Notes under the pieces: model-generated | Told to the model about the DNA's origin: nothing | The model's input: only the letters and a program-made list of their open reading frames with translations | The model's database searches: none | From: Todiramphus chloris collaris | Taxonomy: Eukaryota; Chordata; Aves; Coraciiformes; Alcedinidae | NCBI GenBank assembly: GCA_025345505.1 | Contig: JANVCC010000049.1 | Location: forward strand, 8,089,568-8,153,567 | Length of the DNA: 64,000 bases | Direction of reading: 5' to 3' | Shown: positions 24,755 through 37,700 of the stretch, piece by piece | Position numbering within the stretch: the first letter of the stretch is position 1 | How the letters are laid out: every line of letters starts with the position of its first letter | Position numbers and translations under genes: made by a program

Positions 24755-25673
24755 ACTTCTTAAAAATTAATAAAATGGTTTATTTTATATATACATTATG
24801 TTCCAAAAAATTTATACAGTTAAAATATCAAATTAGTGATCTGGTAACAATACTGTTCAAAATAATCTCTTTTGTATGAACATTAAAATACACGTTTTTA
24901 AAAGCGTTTCCTTTTAGTGCTTCCAAAGCACAGCGTGTGCCAAGGCCACCTGAAGAATCTCCGTCCTCCTCACAGGATGAAAGAGAACTGAAGTCGGGGA
25001 CCTGGGAAGCCTCAGGTGCACTTTCATAATGTCTGCAGACAAAACAGAAGAGAGTCTGAGGTAGATTGTTTAGTGACCATCGGGTGGTAACAGTCACAGG
25101 GCTGTCTTTAGCTTTCATTAACACAATAGCAGTTTCTTTACTCTCAATCTACACTGAATCTCAAGTTTAAAGGCATGGCTAGCAGTTCTCGGGAACAAAC
25201 CCCTTGTCTCTGTGGTGGCAACATGCAATTTTACCAGTGCAGGTGTTTCTGGGAAGGTTTTTTTTTGGGAACACACGGGCTCTCTCCACGATGCAGACAG
25301 TGTGTGCATTTGACAGTGCCCCATTTTAGTGCAACCTGCTGCCTATAGCACGTAAATGTCTAATGACAGCGTTCAAATGAGTAAATTCTCATCACCTGCA
25401 GGAGGGGCAGCCATGGTTATTTTCTTCAGCCTGCTGAGCAAACAGCACCCTCCACAGGGAAAAAGCCACACCTTTCATAGCAAATCCTTTAGGTTATAGC
25501 CCAGCTTCTGCCGATAGAGGTTCTTAAAGTTAAAGCTCCACTGCTTCTTCTCAGACTGTGACAGTAAAATCACTTGACTGCCAAGATGGTGAGGGCAGCA
25601 GCTACGTCCTCTTCCACTCTTCTGCGGCACAGCAAACTCATTCCTGGTCCGTATTCGTCTGGCTGGTGCATTA
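24755..25673 (-). other. INTS6L: INTS6L 3' UTR
   Basis: Minus-strand sequence from the INTS6L stop codon to the first AATAAA. It holds no conserved reading frame; open frames here (for example 25,124-24,828) are not recognised. The end is inferred from the polyadenylation signal. Confidence 0.5.
24779..24784 (-). terminator. INTS6L: Candidate polyadenylation signal of INTS6L
   Basis: TTTATT on the plus strand is AATAAA on the transcript strand, about 890 bases past the stop codon in an A/T-rich stretch. Later AATAAA motifs exist, for example near 23,338, so longer transcripts are possible. Confidence 0.45.
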
Positions 25674-25773
25674 TTATCTACTGTTGACATGATTAACTCT
25701 GTTGGGTAGGCTGTTCAGCTCTAGTTCCTCTAGTATTCTCTCTAAGTGTTGTATTAAGACCCGTTTTTTAAAC
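25674..25773 (-). CDS. INTS6L: INTS6L terminal coding exon
   Basis: The acceptor is CTTCAG|GTTTA. It codes [20 protein letters not shown] then [13 protein letters not shown] and TAA at 25676-25674. The end of the helical domain is conserved. The protein stops right after HVNSR, whereas human INTS6L, as I recall it, continues for three residues. Confidence 0.94.
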
Positions 25774-28700
25774 CTGAAGAAGAAAGGGAGAACAATTTCA
25801 TTCTTTTCCTCCAAAAGTAACAGTCGAACAACTCAAAACTGTTCCAGCTATGACAAACCACGTTAGCAGAGGCTCTCTGCTCCCAGTATGGGAGAGCTTT
25901 ATTTCTGGTATTAGAACGGCCAGAAAACAGCCACCCTTCCCCAACCCACCCAAATTTTGCGTTGGTCTTCAGGTCTTCAACCTGTCTCTCATCTTTAAAC
26001 TTTACGTAAAGATCTTTTACTCCATAAAAAATATAATGGTATTTTGACCACTAAAACAACCACAGTAACTGAAATATGTCAAAAAGGAAAACAGACAATA
26101 CTACTACTGGAGAAGTTCATAATTTACTGCCACACTCTAAATTAACATTTAATTTATGACTCTGAGTCAGTTATATCTATACAAACCTTGCTGCTTCCTT
26201 GATAGCAAATTCAATGAAATACTTCTGAATTTCCACAGGTCCTTGCACCTCCTCAAGAAGAGAGAAAATTCTTTCATAATCTAAAAAAGATAAAAATCCA
26301 ACCGTATATTAAAAATAAATCTTGCAAAGGCATTGTCAATAAAGCTTAACAGCCAAAAGAAGAAACAAAGCCCAATTTCCCAGTTCTGGGTATGGCAATG
26401 CATGCAAGGCAGGGAAAAAAGCCCGCGTTGGCTTTTTGCACAGAAAGCAGGTGATACAAATAATCTGAAGTGATACTGATGATTCAAATGTAGCACCAAA
26501 GAATTCAGTTCTCTTTAAGAGCAGCAGCTGGAAACATCTGTTCTCAGACAGCGTGAGCTAGGTAGAGAAGCCTCCCCTCTCCATGAAGACAGTGCCATCA
26601 CAGGGCCACAAAGCCCTGTTTTAACTTAAAGCTGTCATCTCTGAAAGCAGAGGTTAGGATCAAAACAAATCATGAATGCTTAGTGTGAGCACAGTAACTA
26701 TGACTATCTTACTGCTACAAAGTAATTACGACCACTGCAAAAGAATGAACTGGACACATTAAATCAGAAACAAGATTTTAAAATAGCATTGTTGCAATAT
26801 TTTCAGTTCATTTAACTCGGTACAAAGGTGGTGCTGTGACTAAGAACCTGCTCAGTGATACCCCAGGTGCAGAGAGGACATTTTGTCAGAACTGTGAATA
26901 TATGCACATATTTTACCCACTACTATTTATCTCCTTTCTTTGATGACTTCCTGAACTCTGCAGCAGTTCAGGTGACTGACACCGAGTAGTACCGTTTCAC
27001 TCTACATCACCACTGACGAGATGTGAATTTGGTATAAGATTAGATGAGCCCACTTTGCAAACCAGGAAGCAAAGATATACCCAAGTGGGAAGTTTTAGAA
27101 CATCTTAAAAATAAAATAAAAGATGCAGCATAAAAATGGCTTCATCTTGCAACAGGCTCAGTCTGCCACGATGGTTATGTGCCTCAACAAAACACCAGAG
27201 TTTTGGGAAAGCAACCCAAGATCACAAAACCAGACGAGTTAAGAATACTCCATTATGCTAATTACTGGCACTTGACAATGTATTAAGAAAATATTCAGTA
27301 GTTTAATTTGTAGAAATAATCCTCTCAAACAGACCACATTAGGGACATCTGTGATTTTAATTTAAAAATGAAAGATTATGCCTATAGAGAATCCTACAGC
27401 AATACATTAGTTGCAATTTCAGGTTTGTGTTTTGGTTTTGATCCTGTCTAACAGTACAAAAGCAAAACACGTAACAAAACCCACGGAGGCAAGTTTCTTT
27501 CCCTCATAGTATTTCAGATCTTTGAAGTTATCAAATCTTACAGGAAAAAAAGAAGAAAGTAATTCTAGCCTTCAGTTCTTGAAGAATTTATTTCTCACAG
27601 TGTTCCATCACAAATCATGCTACCTCACAAAAGAAAAAAATTTTAAAAATCACTTTGCTATGAACTGTTAAGATCCCCTTTCCAACACATTCCAGGATGC
27701 ACCCTTGTAGCTGCATCTGCCTTTGTCCTCCAAAGGAAGGTTTTCATAGACATGAAGCAACAACGTACATTACACACATGCAGGAGCAGCGCAGCATAGG
27801 CAAGTCTGTCTGGTGTCACTGGATCATTGGTAACACCTTCAGAAGAGCTACAAAAACAAACCCCCTGAAAGGTGCTTTCACAGGGTACCTCCTATAGGAG
27901 TTAACCTATCTTCAAGGGCAAACAAGGTCATCTGGCACTCAACTTCCCAACGACTGTGTTCTGAAGTTCAACTTACCTGCCCAGTATCTAAGAACTTTCT
28001 CTATCTTTTGTCCCACCTCCACTGCTCACATGCAAGCAATCAGAAATTGGTCAAAATCTGAAGTTATATGTATATAGAAAATAGTGCCTTATTTCAAGTA
28101 AAAATTTCTTCTCTCTAGCAACATGTGTAATACTCGTTATAAAACCCCCAAACCAAACAAAACCACAAAACCCACAAGCCCAAAAACTTACTTCTTCCAG
28201 GTTTGCGAACCTCTTTCATCACTTTAATTTTGATATCAGCATTGCTTCCCTCCAACATCATAGGTGTTATTTTAAAAGAATTTGGCACAGATTCAGAAGT
28301 AGACTCCATCACCCGTTTTTGGTCATCTCCAGCCACACTGTAATTTAGAGGCCCTCGAACAAGCGCGTTGGTACCAGGTTTATGATCCAACCCATCTTCA
28401 CTTAAACAATTGAATTCCACAGGTAGAGAATCTAAGTCATTGGGTAACATTTCATCCTCTCCCATAGCAGCTGGAACCACAGGAGCCATTTGCACAGGTA
28501 AGCCATCAATTTGCTTTTCCAATGACTGACAATTTTCTGCCTTCTTCTCTCCGTTGCCATCTTGCACAATACTGTTACTGGTATCTACGATTAAAAACAT
28601 GTATCTTACTAGTGCATAACTGCAGTATCAAAAAACCCATAAGGAAATAGTTCTGTACCTTTCTTGTTTGAAGTACTGTGTAGTGATCTGATGACTCCAA

Positions 28701-31700
28701 TATATTTCTGCAACCTTTGATGTGACCTAGAGAATACTTCCCTTTGGACTGTTACCATCCCATATCGCTATCATGAAGTCACCATTTGCTATATTCCTAC
28801 TGCAGTGTCATGACTGATAAGTCAACTAACGTTTTCCCCTCCTTCCCACAATTTCAGCTAACAGAAGATTTTTCTGACTCCATTTGCTGCTATAGGCAGG
28901 AAAGAAAATCAGTATTTGTGGGAAATGAAAATGTAGCCATACTTTAACTTCCCTTTCCTACCACAGAATACACAAATGAGAACTAAACCCGATCTGAAAT
29001 CCTTGCTACCTCCAAACCATTTTGGTGAAATGTTTCTGTATTATGTTTTTTCAGATTAGTTTATCAAAACTGGGGTTTTTATTCCAGACTTCACTAATAC
29101 AGCAGCAGCCTGTTTATCAAGGCCAGCAAGAGAAACTCAGTCCTACATAACACCACCAAGGCACAGAGACATGCTGATACACCTTCTGAATCAACTCAGC
29201 AAGCACAGAGAGCTTTTTTGTTGGCGTGTTTGCTTTGAACACAAATACTCCCGGTTGTGACCACGCAGGCTGCTGTATTACAACTCAACACACCTTTGTT
29301 TGCTGGGACACCTTTGAGGTTCAGATAGGAGGGTGATCCCGAAGCAGAGGGGGGCCCTTTGCCCCCAACGTGATTGGTTACGACGGGAGGGGACTGCGGC
29401 CGTCTGAGCAGCGGTGACATGCTGCGCCTCCTCTTCAGTGACGCGGGAGTGTTGAGCTCTCCAGGACGCTTAATCTTATTCTGAGGCCCAGCAACGAATT
29501 CATCTGCTTCATCTATCATCATACCCTGAAAGTGTTTTGAAAAGAAAACAAAAAACTTTTAATTTGTTGTGGTTTTTTTTTTTGTAAACCCCAGTACAAA
29601 GTAGAATTTTTTTCATCAATTCATTGATGCCACAAGGCCCTCCGTGTTAAAATTCAGGTGGCTTTCAAAGTTTTACAGCTCTCAGAGCAGAGAGACTCCT
29701 GAGGTATACTGTAACCAGAGGAAGACCAGTGCCACTCTGAAAATCACACGAGTCTTTACACATTTCTCTTGGACCACATGAAAGACAGCGCTGCTTTCCA
29801 CATGTGACAGAGGAGCTACACGGGTTAGCAACATACTGCAGTTATGGGAGAGAAATCCTACTCGCAAATTGTTTCAAGCCATGTTAAATTATAAAGATAG
29901 AGCAGGTAGTGGGCTGTCTCCTACCTTCTTATCCTGTTTAAAGGGATTGCCAAATGTATGAAGTCTTTTTGGTTGATCTGGGTCAATCTCCCGGAGGGGT
30001 GAAGGCATCATTTTCAGATATTCCTGGTAATTTCCCATTTGAGCAACAGGGACACTATGAAGACAGTCTGCAACAGAACAAGAGACCTTAGTTTAGTCTA
30101 CCTGGGAACTAAGGCAATACAACCTTCACGTGCTCGACTGCAAGCGTTAGCATTTAACAACTAGAAATTACTATTCCTTTTCACTATGGAGGACTAACTG
30201 GAGATCACAATTTTGGAAATAAGGCTGGCAAGAAGCAGAAGAATAAAAAAATAAACGAGCTTGACCTCTGTGCTAACAACTGCATCTTTAGACCACTAGC
30301 ACCTAACAAGGGTGAAACAAAGTAAGCTCCTCTCTGCTTTAAGCTGCCATCGCTGTAAAACCCATGTCTAATGAACCTTAGTGTATGGGAAAGCTCTGCC
30401 ACAAAACTATTTTTAAAATTCAAAGCAAGCATTACATCTTGCATGATGGAAGGCAAAAATGTCTTTTTTTCTCCTTCAGAGTCCAGAAAAGGACACCGAC
30501 TGACTCAACAAATGATGCAATGTCCCCTTCTGCTCCCACACCTGGGACAGAAAGCGCTGCTTCAGGAAATTTAAAAAAAAAAAAAAAAGAGCTGCACTTT
30601 CTCCAAGCTGTTACCAAAGAACAGTGGCTACTTACCTTCATCCTGCCCCAAGATAAGCCTGTGTGTTTTCAGAAGATTGGTTCTCATTCTAGTTAGCTGG
30701 TCTAGAAGACTGCGTCGAGGAATATCATATGCATTTCTGAATGCCTGTGGCTTCAAATCCTAGTTTTGTAACAAAACAAGTAACTTTCAGTGAGCCCATC
30801 AGTTCTCAGGCACAGAAAAATGCTTCTATGAACTGTAATAATGTAAACCATTTAAAAAAACATTCTGAAGCACCTTCGGAGCTTCGTAACTGGGTGCAGC
30901 AGACTCCACGACTGTCTTTTCAACAAGACCTTATTCAGCATTAGCACTTTCAGGTCCATCAAGATTAAGCATGTTAATTCCTGGATGAACAACACTAGCT
31001 GTCTTTTGCAGAGACTGACACTTAAAACACAGTAACCTTCACTTACTACCATGGGATTTTCAAAGCGTCTCAAAATCAAATGCAAAAGCTTGCATTTACT
31101 CGTCTCGGTATTTATGCCTGTGCTGCACTCTTCACACTGCACTGAGTGTACTTACACTTCCTCCTTCTACACCAAGTCCATATAAGTTAACCATTTAAAA
31201 CAGTGATGAACAACTGCTTAAAGCTGCAAGATTGCTATGGTGTTTACCTTGTTTAGAAGTCCTATGTGGAAGCCAGCAAATTCTTTAACATTCATCTCTG
31301 CCAGTCTCAGTGGAGATTCCCCAGTGATCCCTTGCAGCAGTTGCTTAAAATCCCTACTGTGTACCAAGGAGAGGCCACTGGAGTGATTTTTCACTTTTAT
31401 TCCAATTTCTTGTGGAACTTTCTTACCCACGGAACCTATTATCCGTTCCGACTCTATTTTTGTCTAAAATGGAATCACACCATAAGTTAAAGAATCAGCA
31501 GGCATTGAAGATTGCCAGTACAAAACACATAGCACATTAGCAGAATAAAACTATAAATTTAGTTCCCAGCTACCCAAAGGGGAGAACTACCTACCCAGGG
31601 ATATACTGGATTACATAGATTAGATCTCAAGTAGGAAGAAATCCTAATGTGCTAGCACATGGAAAAAAATATTTAGGCGGTATATTGAAATTTATATGCC

Positions 31701-34700
31701 AGCAGGAAGCCTGAATATCCCTCTTTTTGCTGCAAGTCTGTGACTCTTTTGTGTCTCTGAAGAATCATCTTTAAAGAGAAAGACAAAAAAAACCCCCAAC
31801 CAAACCCAAAGAGAAGGCAGGATGCCTCAAGTTACTGTACAGCTGCATCTAAGAGAACAGTATTGTTCAGATACAGTAACATCATGTCAGGTTTTTAGTT
31901 TTGGAACAACCTCTGAGTAAGGTTTGCAGTGTATGTGTTCAATAAGGTACAGGAGAAAAGTCATAAAAGGACAGAAATTTGCTCCACTGGTAAATTTCTA
32001 AAACCAGATTACTTCTCCAATTAGCCCAAATTTCTTATTATAGCTCCAGATAATTTTACTGTATTAAGCTTTGACCGTATTCTAAGTAAGAAGTTCACCC
32101 ACTTGCAATACCTCCAAAAAACCCCAACCAACCAGAAGCCCCAAACCCCCAGTGATTGCAACCCACTTCCCCCTGATCTCATCCTCTGCAGGGTCTGCTT
32201 CATTATCTGTGGGCCACTCAGAATTTCCAGACAGCAGGAGCACAGCAGCATTCTGGAACTGCTGGTCCCTGTACAGGAGCTTACAATGGAGCCAACACAT
32301 TCCAATTGTTTCCTGTGCTGAGAATGCCTGTGGAAACCACAGTAGCCATCTCAAGCCATTCCAACTCCGTATTGCAGAGAAATAACATGCATTTGCATAT
32401 CATTAAGTTACTGAAATACCACAGGAAGCTTTATGTCTAATAGATGCTCAGTCATTCAGAGGCTTTTGGAATCTATTTTGTGCATTCTTGAAGGCGGAGG
32501 ATTTGTTTTCTGTGTAATTTTAAGGGCTGCTCTGCTCCCCCAGTGATTTCTAGATATTGAGCTACTGTTGTAAGAACCATCCATGCTAAGGAGGCACAGC
32601 TTTCAGACAGGTACCCCTGAAATGGCATTCCTGACAAACAGAAAAAGGTATGGAAAGACCAGGTCACTCTTAGCGCATAGAATGGAGCTGACCTGAAGGA
32701 ACCTCAGATATAAACCTGGAACTGATTTTATCCCCCATGGACAAGAACATACACTTTTTTTGGAACATACACATTGCCAAGGCACACATGGAAATAAACA
32801 TGAGACTGAGAGCAAGCCTCTGACTTCAGCTGTGAAGAACAATGACAAGAGCAGTCATAAATCCAATTAGTGACAATCTTTGGAGTTTAAAAAATACAGC
32901 TGAAGAGGTCTCCTTTGCACTCCCCTCCACCAGTTACAGAAGGCACAATCACTGGCTACAGAACCGCTCTGGATTCATGCATATTTGCCATGGAAATGCT
33001 CACCAGTCTTCAATGATCATATATGCTGCATACCCATACAAACTCCCACAGGGATTAACTGCTTTATAATGAGATTACCACAAACTAAATAATCAACGCA
33101 CTTCTAATTGCAAAGGTTTTATCAATACTACCTGTTGGCTGAGTTTTTTAAGGTAAGAGATAACACTGTAACTAAGTCCACAATCTAAATTATCTGATAT
33201 CAGATTTGGAGCTCCCATCATCCTTAGGGCTTTCTTTAATGGCTATAAGGAAAACAAAATACACAATAGTAAGAGAATAAGTCTTTAAAAAAAAAATTTA
33301 TAAGATCAATTACAGGAAGCTAAGGCACATGGATTAGTGCTCTAGCTTTTCCACTTTTGGCCACTAAAATTCAAGTCTATTCAGATAACATGTGCCACAA
33401 GTTTGGTGGTCTAACTAGCTCGCAATGGACATTATGCCACATTACCAAGACACCTCAGAGCATGGTGCCACTGGCAATTTCCACTCAAAGGCTCAGTACC
33501 AGAATAGCCGGGATGATGCAAGTCCATATTGAGGTGCATTGTCCAAGCTACGTGTAAGAGGTGACACGGTGCCTCCGCCCACCCTTTATTTGGCCCAGCT
33601 TCAGTAGCAGCTTCCCAAATTCTAGCACTTCATCCACATTAATAAACAAGCAAATCTACATTTTCCTTATCGAGTTACCAAAAAAAGAGCCAAATTTGGT
33701 TTCTCTGGTCTACAGTACTTTAGAGCAAAGCTTATTTAATATTTAACAAACAGAAAACATTTAATATCTTAATATAGTTACTATTACTCAATGTTACTAG
33801 AAATTTACTTCTTTCTTAAAAACGTTTAACCTGATCTACATACCTCTGCAAAGCAAAACGTTTACTACCTAAAGTGTCATCATAATTACATAAACAAAAT
33901 TTACTAGGAAGAGGTATGATGCACAGGACTCTGGTCACACCAGCCATTACACCCAGGAGGATGAAATGAGAAAAAGAACATACCAGTAAGTAGTAAGGAG
34001 GCATTGTTTTTAAGTAGTTGTCGAAAGCCTGTCGCCACTTCAGATTTGGCTTAAGTTTGTGAACCTTAAACAAATCATCTGCAACAAGGAAAACAACAAA
34101 AGAGGGTTTCATTTATGTAGTCCCAGACCATTAGCATCCACAATTCAACGTGCCAGGTTCCCCCCCTTTTCTTCTCCCTCCACCCATCTCCCAAAGGGCC
34201 TTCCCCACAAAACCTGTGCTTAACCTTAGGTTTGAAGGATTGTGAATCCCCAGTCCTAGCTGCAGTAGACAATCCAGAACAAGTCCTCATTATAGGCAAA
34301 CTTACAAGGTACACCACACTTAAATACTGCACACAACTACTAGCAGCATGGAAGGTACAACAGATCCACCTGTTAAGAGTTTCACCTCCCTTGGCTCTCT
34401 CTTGCATCATCAGGGACTCCCTGTAGCTGATTAAACCAAACAACATTCATTTGATTCCATTTCCATTTTCAGCCCAGCTTTCTTTTGTTCAACCTGTATG
34501 ATGAATTCTGGTCTCCAACAAAAACATTCTTGGGCATTAAAGAAGAAAAATAAAAAAAAAAAGAAAAGAAAATCTGACCAGGGAATCCTTCTGGTGAGCT
34601 GTGCTGGCAGCAGCATCTGCCCTGGGCAGAGAAGGGGGCACCCCCAGCCACACTGCCTGCCTCCTGCCAGAGATGCAAACTCACCCACAGATCGAGACAA

Positions 34701-37700
34701 GAGACAGTCATTAGCTACAAAAACTTTAAGAGAGGGGCAAGCAAACAGATTAGTTCCTTTGGATACTGTTTCAGAAGTATCTTGCTTGCACTAGAGGTGC
34801 GCGTATTGCCATTTAGGAATCACTGAGTTCAAGCATGTACCTATTTGCTGTGCACACTATAAACTGCAACAGTGATCTCTAAATATCAAAAATGAACACA
34901 GTATCCTGCAATTTAGCATTTGAAATCATGAATTATCAATTGAAATCAAGGTTCTCCTTAGGAGGGTTGTAACAGGCTGGCAAAGTGAGGCTAAAGGAAG
35001 GATATGTAGTACTGGACAAAGGGATGTCCAAAAATTAACTGGGGAGAGCTGCAGGAGACAGAGATGCACAGAAGAGGGTGTGCGAAAGACAGATGCAGCA
35101 AGGAAAATGTTTTCTCCAGATTGAGCTTTCAGGAAGATATATTTGTAGAAGAAAATTTGACTTGCATAGTTTTCTGCACAAATGGAACAGATGTTAAGAA
35201 ACGATTTTCCAAGTTCTCACAGTAAAACCACACTTAATCACAGGTATTTTCCAACCTAAATTAATTCTGTATCACATGTGAAAACCACACTACAGATGCT
35301 ACTTGTTCTCCTTCCTGGCCTGAAGGAAGTGGGATGGAGTTTCAGAGGACAAGTTAGAACTCATTTAAAATCTCAATATACCACACACTTGACACTATTA
35401 TCCAAGAGAACCTGTGATGATATCATGACATATGGCAAATATAAAATATCCATTCTTATCTTACAGGCCTATTAGCTTTTCTCAGTAAAATGGAAGTTAA
35501 AGCTATATCCCTCTCCCAAAAATCAAAAAAAAAACCCAACCAAAAATATAAAGTGTTCAGTGTTACAGGATGTATTTTAAGGTCTGGGAGCTGGTTATCA
35601 GTACAGCTTGACCCTTAACCCCTTATCAGCACTTCATTACTGCCTCCCTTCCTGCCCTGTGCAGGTTGTGTATCAGCAGCCTATAACCCCCGCAGTTCAG
35701 CCACACAGCCACTCTGAAATGGCACAGACAGGCCATCCTTCTGAAGCCACAGCATAGCTGCTGTCTGAGCTGTCAACTGCTAAAGCACCTCCCTGATCTT
35801 TGCTATCCAAGTAAGAAGTTCTCCAGTCAAGCAGAGCTTCAGCAAAGAGTTGTCTGTTTAAAACAAGAGCCTCCCCACAGCATGAGCTCAGCACAGGAAC
35901 CCCTACCCTCTAAAAGGAAGACAGCCATGGTAGCAAACACAGCCATGAGTTTCAAAGAGAACATCCCCATCAACATCTTACCTGCCTCTACTGCAAGAGT
36001 TTGAGACATAGGCTATCAGCAGATTGCAAGGCACTTGCAATGTACTTTTCGTGCCCTGGGCTGCACAAAATAATTTACATCAATAAGCAAACAAACAGTG
36101 AGCTGGTTAACTATGTCTGTCATAGATTAAATCGCAAACTTTTGCAGATAAAATCCAAAAGTATTGAAAAAATTCCTTTCATGCATTAGCTTTAATTCAA
36201 CCTATACACTTTCAGATACTACTCTTCGTATAGTACACTTAATGCAGAATTCTTTTTACTTCTGAACTCAGAAGGACCTAAAAGCACTGGATAATTGGGA
36301 ACACGCTATTAAAATCCACTAGGAAAGGGTCACAAGCTGCAACAGTTCAAGAGATCAGGTAAAATTACAGACAGACCAGTTAATTTACAACTGTGTTACA
36401 AAGTCTTTGTTCACTTCAGATTAATGTACAAACCAACCAAACAGTGACAAACAGGATACCAACACACATCTTTGACACCTGTACCATGTAAGGGGAGGGC
36501 TTGGTGCACTTTTAAGCTCGATGAGCGGTTTAAAAAATGAGCACAAGAGAGAATGGTCAGCAGGTCATCTCAGTAGGTCAGCTGGAGCCTAAGAACAACA
36601 GTTCATGTGCTAACAGTCTAGTGGCAAGTCACAGCTTGCACCATGGAGCCCAAAGTAAAAACGCTGCTGGGTTGGTTTATGTTTGGGTTGTCTGGTTGTT
36701 TTAAACCACCACTCCCATTACAGATTCCCCCTGACCAAGTAGACCCCCACTGCCTGCTGACTCCCACAGTTCCCCCAGCTTTCCAATGGTTCTGCACTAA
36801 TAGACACACTCCTTTGTTTTAAGCACTGAAGACTCATGACTTCATATTCACAGAAAGCAGCATCTTTCCCTGCAAACAATGTAGACAAAAATATGGCACT
36901 AAAATGTAAAATAGTATCCAACATAAAGAAAAAAAAAAAAGATATCCTGGCCCCCTTTTTCCACTGATAGAAACGTTTGGCTCTCTCCCAGTGCCACAGC
37001 AGGCTGCATTCACTTCTGTGAGACAGACAGCCCTTGGTTTCCAAAATACAAAATCATTACTTGCAGGTTCTCTCAAGAAGACTGTAAAAGCCTCAAAGGA
37101 AACCGTCCACGTTGCAATCCTTCATGGGCAGGCATTTTCTAAATGCTCATCCTTCTGTGTATTTAGACCCACAGAGAAAGGGTATTAACCATGTTCTCAT
37201 GGTGTTTTCATCACAGCTGTTTCACTGCTGCTTCTACTGACACTCCCAATGAATAATCACTCCTGTTGCCCAGCAGTGCCTGCCCTCCCCTGCTAATGCA
37301 GCTAAGATCAGCCAAGGAATCATCTTAGGCAAGGCACAGGCATTTAGAAGTATACTTCATCTTTACTGTGCTCTCTCTCTCTAACCCCTTGTTTGCCTTA
37401 CACTTTTGGCTGTACTTTTTTTTTTAACAGAATATCATCTTAAGTACAATAGCTTTGCTAGTATCAGCTAAAGGCAACAATCCTTCAAGAGAACATTTCT
37501 ATAATCTGCAGGCCAAACATATTTGTCATCAAAGTACACAGCATCTATCTGTGAGAAGTTCTGTCTTCACAAGTCTGCCTCAAAAAAAAGAATGGGGGGG
37601 GAGGGGGGGGCAGAACAAACAAACACAGAAACCCACACCAAAAAACTGCACTCCACCTCCTCAGTTTTCAGAGCAAACCAGCAGCCAAGCTAGTCATGAT

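Noticed and set aside
24828..25124. 98-codon minus-strand open frame downstream of INTS6L
   Set aside because: It lies in the INTS6L 3' UTR after the stop codon and does not resemble a conserved protein.
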